Source: Planctomycetota bacterium
Lineage (GTDB): Bacteria > Planctomycetota > SZUA-567 > JAKLDR01
DNA: 36,406 nucleotides
Reading direction: 5' to 3'
NCBI GenBank assembly: GCA_022703445.1
Contig: JAKLDR010000003.1
Coordinates: 1-36,406, forward strand
Part shown: positions 32,795 to 36,406 of the stretch, piece after piece
Position numbering within the stretch: the stretch's first letter is position 1
How the letters are laid out: every line of letters starts with the position of its first letter
Notes under the pieces: generated by a model
What the model was told of the DNA's origin: nothing
Database searches by the model: none
Seen by the model: the letters and a program-made list of their open reading frames with translations, nothing else
Position numbers and translations under genes: made by a program

Positions 32795-35716
32795 ATGCAC
32801 AGAACCGTAATGACAGCCTTGGTCGGAGTGACGCTGGCGACCTGCCTGGCCGCCGGCGAGCCGGCCGTTCCGTCCGAGGAGTTGGCCGGCCTGGCGCTCT
32901 CGAGCGCCAAGGTTCCCTCCGGCGGGCTGTGCCTGTACCTCGCGCCCTCCGACGCCGCCGGTCTGGCCAAGCTCGCCGCCGGCTGCCGGCTGCAGGTGCA
33001 GGGGGTGGTGGCCGACCGCGAGCGCGCCGAGCGGCTGCGGGCCAAGCTGCCGACCGATGAGACCGGCGACCGGCTCTCGGTGGTCTGGCGCCGGACCGCG
33101 CACCTACCCTACCTCGACAACCTGGCCGATCTGATCGTCGCCGAGGGCTGGGGTTCGGGCGACCTCCAGGGCATGGCGCTGGCCGAGGTCGTCCGGGCGC
33201 TCTGCCCGGGGGGCACCGCGGTGGTGGGCAGCGACGCCGGGCTGGAGGCGCCAACGCTCCTGGCCGAGGCCGGCAAGGTGAAGCTCGTCAAGGCCGAAGC
33301 GTTACCGCGCAAGGGCGCCTGGATCAAGATCGTCAAGCAGTTCGATCCGGCCTTCGGCCGGCTGGCCGGCGGAGACACCCTGGGGCTCGACCAGACGGTG
33401 GCGCCCAGCAAGGAGGTGCGCTGGGTGAACACCCCGCTGTGGGGCGGGTCGTGGTCGGGATACGGGGGCAACAGCTCCGGCAGCTACAGCGGCGACACCT
33501 TCGGTGGAGGACGGAGCTTCCATACGGAGGTCGACTGGATCAGGCCGGGTCTCAATCGGTTCACGCTGGTCGCCCGCAACGCCTTCAGCGGCTGCGTGCT
33601 CTGGAGGGAGAACGTTCCCGCGCTCAGCATGGTGGTGGCGGCCGATGAGACCCGGGTATACGTTCGCGAAGGCGGTCTGGTTGCCAGGGATGCGGCCAGC
33701 GGGAAGGTCCTCAAGAACTACGGGCCCATCGCGGGCAGGTTCACCCAGCAGGTGCGTGACAGGCTGATAGTCTCGGTGTATTGCTCGCCCGGGGTCATCG
33801 TCGTCGACAAGGAAACCGGCAAGACGGCCTGGACCCGCCCGTACAGCTACACCGATTTCCCGCCGGCGTTCAAGGACGGCGTGGTCTTCGTGCCCGGCTC
33901 GACCATCGAGGCTGTCAACCTGGCCGACGGAAAGACCCTCTGGAAGGCCGCCCCCAAGGAACTGGCCGGCGGGAAGATCCGCTCGTTTCAGTGCAGCGCG
34001 GACACCCTGTACGTGATGGCCGAGGGCCAGCTGGTGGCCATGGACCCCGGCAACGGCAACGTCATCTGGTCGGACAAGAGGCCCTGGATGAACAAGTTGC
34101 AGGTGATCCCCTTCTCGGACCAGGTGGGATATGCGTACGAGGTGGAGTCGGTCGACGATAAGGGCAAGAAGGCCTCGAAGCCGATGCTCACCCTGCTGGA
34201 TGCGAAGACCGGCAAGGAAGTCAAGACCGGGCCGGGGATCGGAGGCGGCCCGTGCTACGGGGTCCGCGCCGCGGATCGGTACCTGATCGGCGCTCGGGCC
34301 TCGTTCATGGACAGGAAGACCTTCGAGGTCAGCGACGTGTTCGGCGTCCGGGGGATGTGCGGCATAGGGTCGGTTCCGGCCTACGGCCTCCTGAACTTCG
34401 GGACGCACACCTGCAACTGCTACAACGCCCTGCGCGGAATCTACGCTCTCGCCGGCGTCAGCGGCATCCCCAAGGGAGAGGTGACGCCGCAGCTGATCAA
34501 GGGCCCCGGCACGGCGGTCGCCGGGGCGATGGCCGGGCCCGCCGACTGGCCGCTCTACCGTGCCAATCCCGGCCGCGGCAACACCTCCGCCGCAGAGCTT
34601 CCGGCCGAGCTCAAGCCGCTTTGGTCGGTGAAGCTCGGCGGCAGCTCCATCCCCCAGGCCACCGGAGCCGGCGGCCTGGTCTTCGTGGCGGCCGCGGAGC
34701 AGCACCGGATCGCCGCGCTCGATGCCGCGACCGGCAAGGAGAAATGGTCATTCGCGACGGAGGGCCGGGTTTCGATGGCCCCGACCTATCACAACGGCCT
34801 GTGCCTGGTCGGCGACCACGCGGGCTGGGTCTATTGCCTGGAGGCCGTGGGCGGACGGCTGGTCTGGCAGCTGCAGGCCGCGCCGGAGCAGAAGTACATG
34901 AGCGCTTTCGATCAGTTCGAATCCGCCTGGCCGATCAAGAGCGGCGTGCTGGTGTTCGGCGACGTGGCCTACTTCGTCGCCGGGCGCTGCGGCACTATGG
35001 ACGGCGGCATCTATCTCTACGGCGTCGACCCGGCCTCCGGTGCGGTGCTGATGAAGAAGAACTTCCTCGACAACCAGAAGTGGGAGCGTTCGCCCAAGAC
35101 CGCCGACCTGCTTCTGAGCGATGGGCAGAACCTGATCGGCTGGGGCGCTCGGCTCGAGACGGCCAAGCCTCCGGCCAAACCGGCCGGCGCCAACGGGACC
35201 GCGCTGCAGCCCACGCTCAAGTTCGGCGGCACCTGGCAGGGCCCCAACGCCATCCTGGACATGCTCGCCACCATGAACCCGGCCGGCACCTACATGAAGT
35301 CGGTCCCGTCCGACGGTCGCGCTGGTGGCGAGACCATCAGCTTCGACAAAGACCGCACCATCACCGGCTGGCGCGAGCTCGACGGTCGGAAGGTGAAGGA
35401 GGAAGGCTTCGGCCGCTGCCGGGTGACCTGCACTCAGGGCGACAAGAAGGGCGTCGTCGCCTGGACCAACCAGGACTCCAAGCTGCAGATGCGTGCGCTG
35501 CTCCTGGCCGGCGGGCGGGTCTACTGCGCGGGCATCCCCGAGTTCCAGAACCCAGAGGAGAAGCCGGCGCTGGTGGTCCTTTCCTCGACAGACGGCAAGG
35601 AGCTGCAGCGTCTGCCAATGGAGAGCGCCCCGGCGCTCGACGGGCTTTCCGCAGTGGGCGGTCGGCTGGTGTTGACAACGGTCGATGGGCAGGTGATGTG
35701 CTTTGGGGCGAAGTGA
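32795..35716 (+). CDS. Exported methyltransferase-fold / PQQ beta-propeller protein 3 (divergent)
   Basis: The 973-residue protein starts at ATG 32795, with AGGAG 7 bases upstream, 19 bases after the regulator gene. The signal peptide is TVMTALVGVTLATCLAAG. The N-terminal Rossmann-like segment has lost the SAM motif: proteins 1 and 2 have HLGCGR(D/E)G, here it reads CLYLAPSDAAG, though RALCPGGTAVV remains. The propeller halves follow, the second opening with DWPLYRANPGRGNTS near 584. The CxC motif is kept (C540, C542). A 40-residue or so stretch near GGTWQGPNAILDMLA has no counterpart I could align in the other two. Its regulator and signal peptide match the layout of the other PQQ units, so it is the most diverged of three copies. 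The function is unknown. Confidence 0.85.
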   Translation: MHRTVMTALVGVTLATCLAAGEPAVPSEELAGLALSSAKVPSGGLCLYLAPSDAAGLAKLAAGCRLQVQGVVADRERAERLRAKLPTDETGDRLSVVWRRTAHLPYLDNLADLIVAEGWGSGDLQGMALAEVVRALCPGGTAVVGSDAGLEAPTLLAEAGKVKLVKAEALPRKGAWIKIVKQFDPAFGRLAGGDTLGLDQTVAPSKEVRWVNTPLWGGSWSGYGGNSSGSYSGDTFGGGRSFHTEVDWIRPGLNRFTLVARNAFSGCVLWRENVPALSMVVAADETRVYVREGGLVARDAASGKVLKNYGPIAGRFTQQVRDRLIVSVYCSPGVIVVDKETGKTAWTRPYSYTDFPPAFKDGVVFVPGSTIEAVNLADGKTLWKAAPKELAGGKIRSFQCSADTLYVMAEGQLVAMDPGNGNVIWSDKRPWMNKLQVIPFSDQVGYAYEVESVDDKGKKASKPMLTLLDAKTGKEVKTGPGIGGGPCYGVRAADRYLIGARASFMDRKTFEVSDVFGVRGMCGIGSVPAYGLLNFGTHTCNCYNALRGIYALAGVSGIPKGEVTPQLIKGPGTAVAGAMAGPADWPLYRANPGRGNTSAAELPAELKPLWSVKLGGSSIPQATGAGGLVFVAAAEQHRIAALDAATGKEKWSFATEGRVSMAPTYHNGLCLVGDHAGWVYCLEAVGGRLVWQLQAAPEQKYMSAFDQFESAWPIKSGVLVFGDVAYFVAGRCGTMDGGIYLYGVDPASGAVLMKKNFLDNQKWERSPKTADLLLSDGQNLIGWGARLETAKPPAKPAGANGTALQPTLKFGGTWQGPNAILDMLATMNPAGTYMKSVPSDGRAGGETISFDKDRTITGWRELDGRKVKEEGFGRCRVTCTQGDKKGVVAWTNQDSKLQMRALLLAGGRVYCAGIPEFQNPEEKPALVVLSSTDGKELQRLPMESAPALDGLSAVGGRLVLTTVDGQVMCFGAK

Positions 35717-35824
35717 CTCCAAAGGTCTGCGCGGCAAGCCTTTAGGAGAGCTAAGCCCTGGTTCCCACGTTAGTTATTGAGGTATCATCCAGACCTGATC
35801 TCCGGCTTTTGTCGTGGAATCATG

Positions 35825-35857
35825 CCGACAAGAGGCCATTATCCGTGTAAGATACAC
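35825..35857 (+). promoter_or_regulatory. Candidate promoter with a palindrome over the -10 box
   Basis: CCGACA (35825-35830) and TAAGAT (35848-35853) are 17 bases apart, 27 bases before ATG 35881. GTGTA-AGA-TACAC (35845-35857) is a perfect palindrome that covers the -10 box, which fits autoregulation. The rest of the 164-base gap shows nothing else. Confidence 0.45.
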
Positions 35858-35880
35858 TGGACATCACCGGAGGCATCACC

Positions 35881-36406
35881 ATGACGTCACCGCGCGAGGG
35901 CGCTTTGGGTCGGGCCGGAGCGGATCTCTTCGCGAAGATCAGCGCTGAGATCGCGAGCGGCGCAGTGCCGGGCGGCGGATACCTGCCGACCATTCGGGCA
36001 ATAGCCGCCAAGCACTTGGTCGGAACCAAGACGGTCTGGCGCACGCTCAAGGCTATGGAGGCCCAGGGCCTGATCGCCGCCAAGCCGCGCCGGGGATTCC
36101 GCGTGCTGGCCAAGGCCAACGATCCGGAACGGGGCTGCCCCATCGCCTACATCGGCGAACGGGACGAGGCGGCCAGCCTGTGGGACGCCTTCCAGCGTCC
36201 GCTGGTCGGCTGCCTGCAGGACGCGGCGGCGGAGCGGGGTTGGTCGCTGCTCGCGGTCAAACCCGGCGGGCTGACCGCCGGAGAACTGGTCGAGCGCCTC
36301 AGGGCGGTTCGGGCTTTCGGGGCGATCATCGACAGCACCAGGCCGGAGACGGTGGAGACCGTCAAGAGCGCGGGGATCCCCTGCGTGCTGGTCGACACCT
36401 GGATCG
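35881..36406 (+). CDS. GntR-type HTH / LacI-type sensor transcription regulator 3 (partial, runs off the window)
   Basis: The first 175 codons of a regulator are present, starting at ATG 35881 with GGAGG 7 bases upstream. The winged helix holds VPGGGYLPTIRAIAAKHLVGTKT and LIAAKPRRGFRVLAKANDPERGCP. The sensor domain begins PIAYIGERDE and continues through ERGWSLLAVKPGGLTAGELV to CVLVDTWI at the edge. It is closer to the regulator at 31684 than to the one at 24600. By analogy with that unit, another exported PQQ protein may follow outside the window. Confidence 0.9.
   Translation, partial: MTSPREGALGRAGADLFAKISAEIASGAVPGGGYLPTIRAIAAKHLVGTKTVWRTLKAMEAQGLIAAKPRRGFRVLAKANDPERGCPIAYIGERDEAASLWDAFQRPLVGCLQDAAAERGWSLLAVKPGGLTAGELVERLRAVRAFGAIIDSTRPETVETVKSAGIPCVLVDTWI

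Overview
The window is very GC-rich chromosomal DNA from an uncultured-type bacterium. The gene content points to the PVC side of the tree, most like Planctomycetota or Lentisphaerota. The signs are long exported beta-propeller proteins, PQQ-type propellers with an N-terminal methyltransferase-like fold, GntR/LacI-type regulators, a PL26-like lyase, and divergent uroporphyrinogen-decarboxylase-like proteins. There is no rRNA or tRNA marker, so the phylum is an inference; one protein (8883-10520) resembles a family I know from spirochaetes. I see no rRNA, tRNA, CRISPR array or phage genes.

Layout. (1) 1-4946, plus strand: the last blade of one RCC1-repeat protein, then a 1,563-residue exported protein made of BACON-like, Kelch, PKD-like, cadherin-like and RCC1 domains. 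(2) 4978-15416, minus strand: reading with transcription, thiC, a frameshifted family-4 uracil-DNA glycosylase, a small unknown protein, a Maf/DUF115 flagellin-glycosylation protein, a nucleotidyltransferase-like/SPASM protein that has lost the radical-SAM cysteines, two URO-D-like proteins, and a CapD/FlaA1/PseB-like NAD-sugar dehydratase. Many of these genes overlap by 4-11 bases or lie 8-12 bases apart. Maf, the SPASM protein and the dehydratase suggest modification of flagellin or another surface glycoprotein. (3) 15562-22057, minus strand: a tightly overlapping four-gene operon of exported proteins (PL26-like lyase, WD40-like propeller, transglutaminase-like protein, HEAT/carbohydrate-binding-like protein), probably for polysaccharide breakdown. 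Copies of one short terminal sequence bracket it. (4) 22497-36406: an AAC(3)-like acetyltransferase with a GntR/LacI regulator, then three exported methyltransferase-fold/PQQ-propeller proteins alternating with two more GntR/LacI regulators and a small SAM methyltransferase. This looks like a locally amplified module of regulator plus exported propeller.

The gene-poor stretches (6115-6372, 15417-15561, 22058-22496) hold repeats. There is a hexamer inverted repeat, an octamer inverted repeat that runs into two genes, a third inverted repeat that encodes the tail of the acetyltransferase, a 279-base palindromic MITE-like element, and a 24-base in-frame insertion in one PQQ gene. The 22058-22496 gap is the only stretch over 300 bases without a gene; it holds the MITE-like element and one repeat arm. 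The repeat arms supply real protein segments, including a signal-peptide core and two C-termini, which is the most unusual theme of the window.
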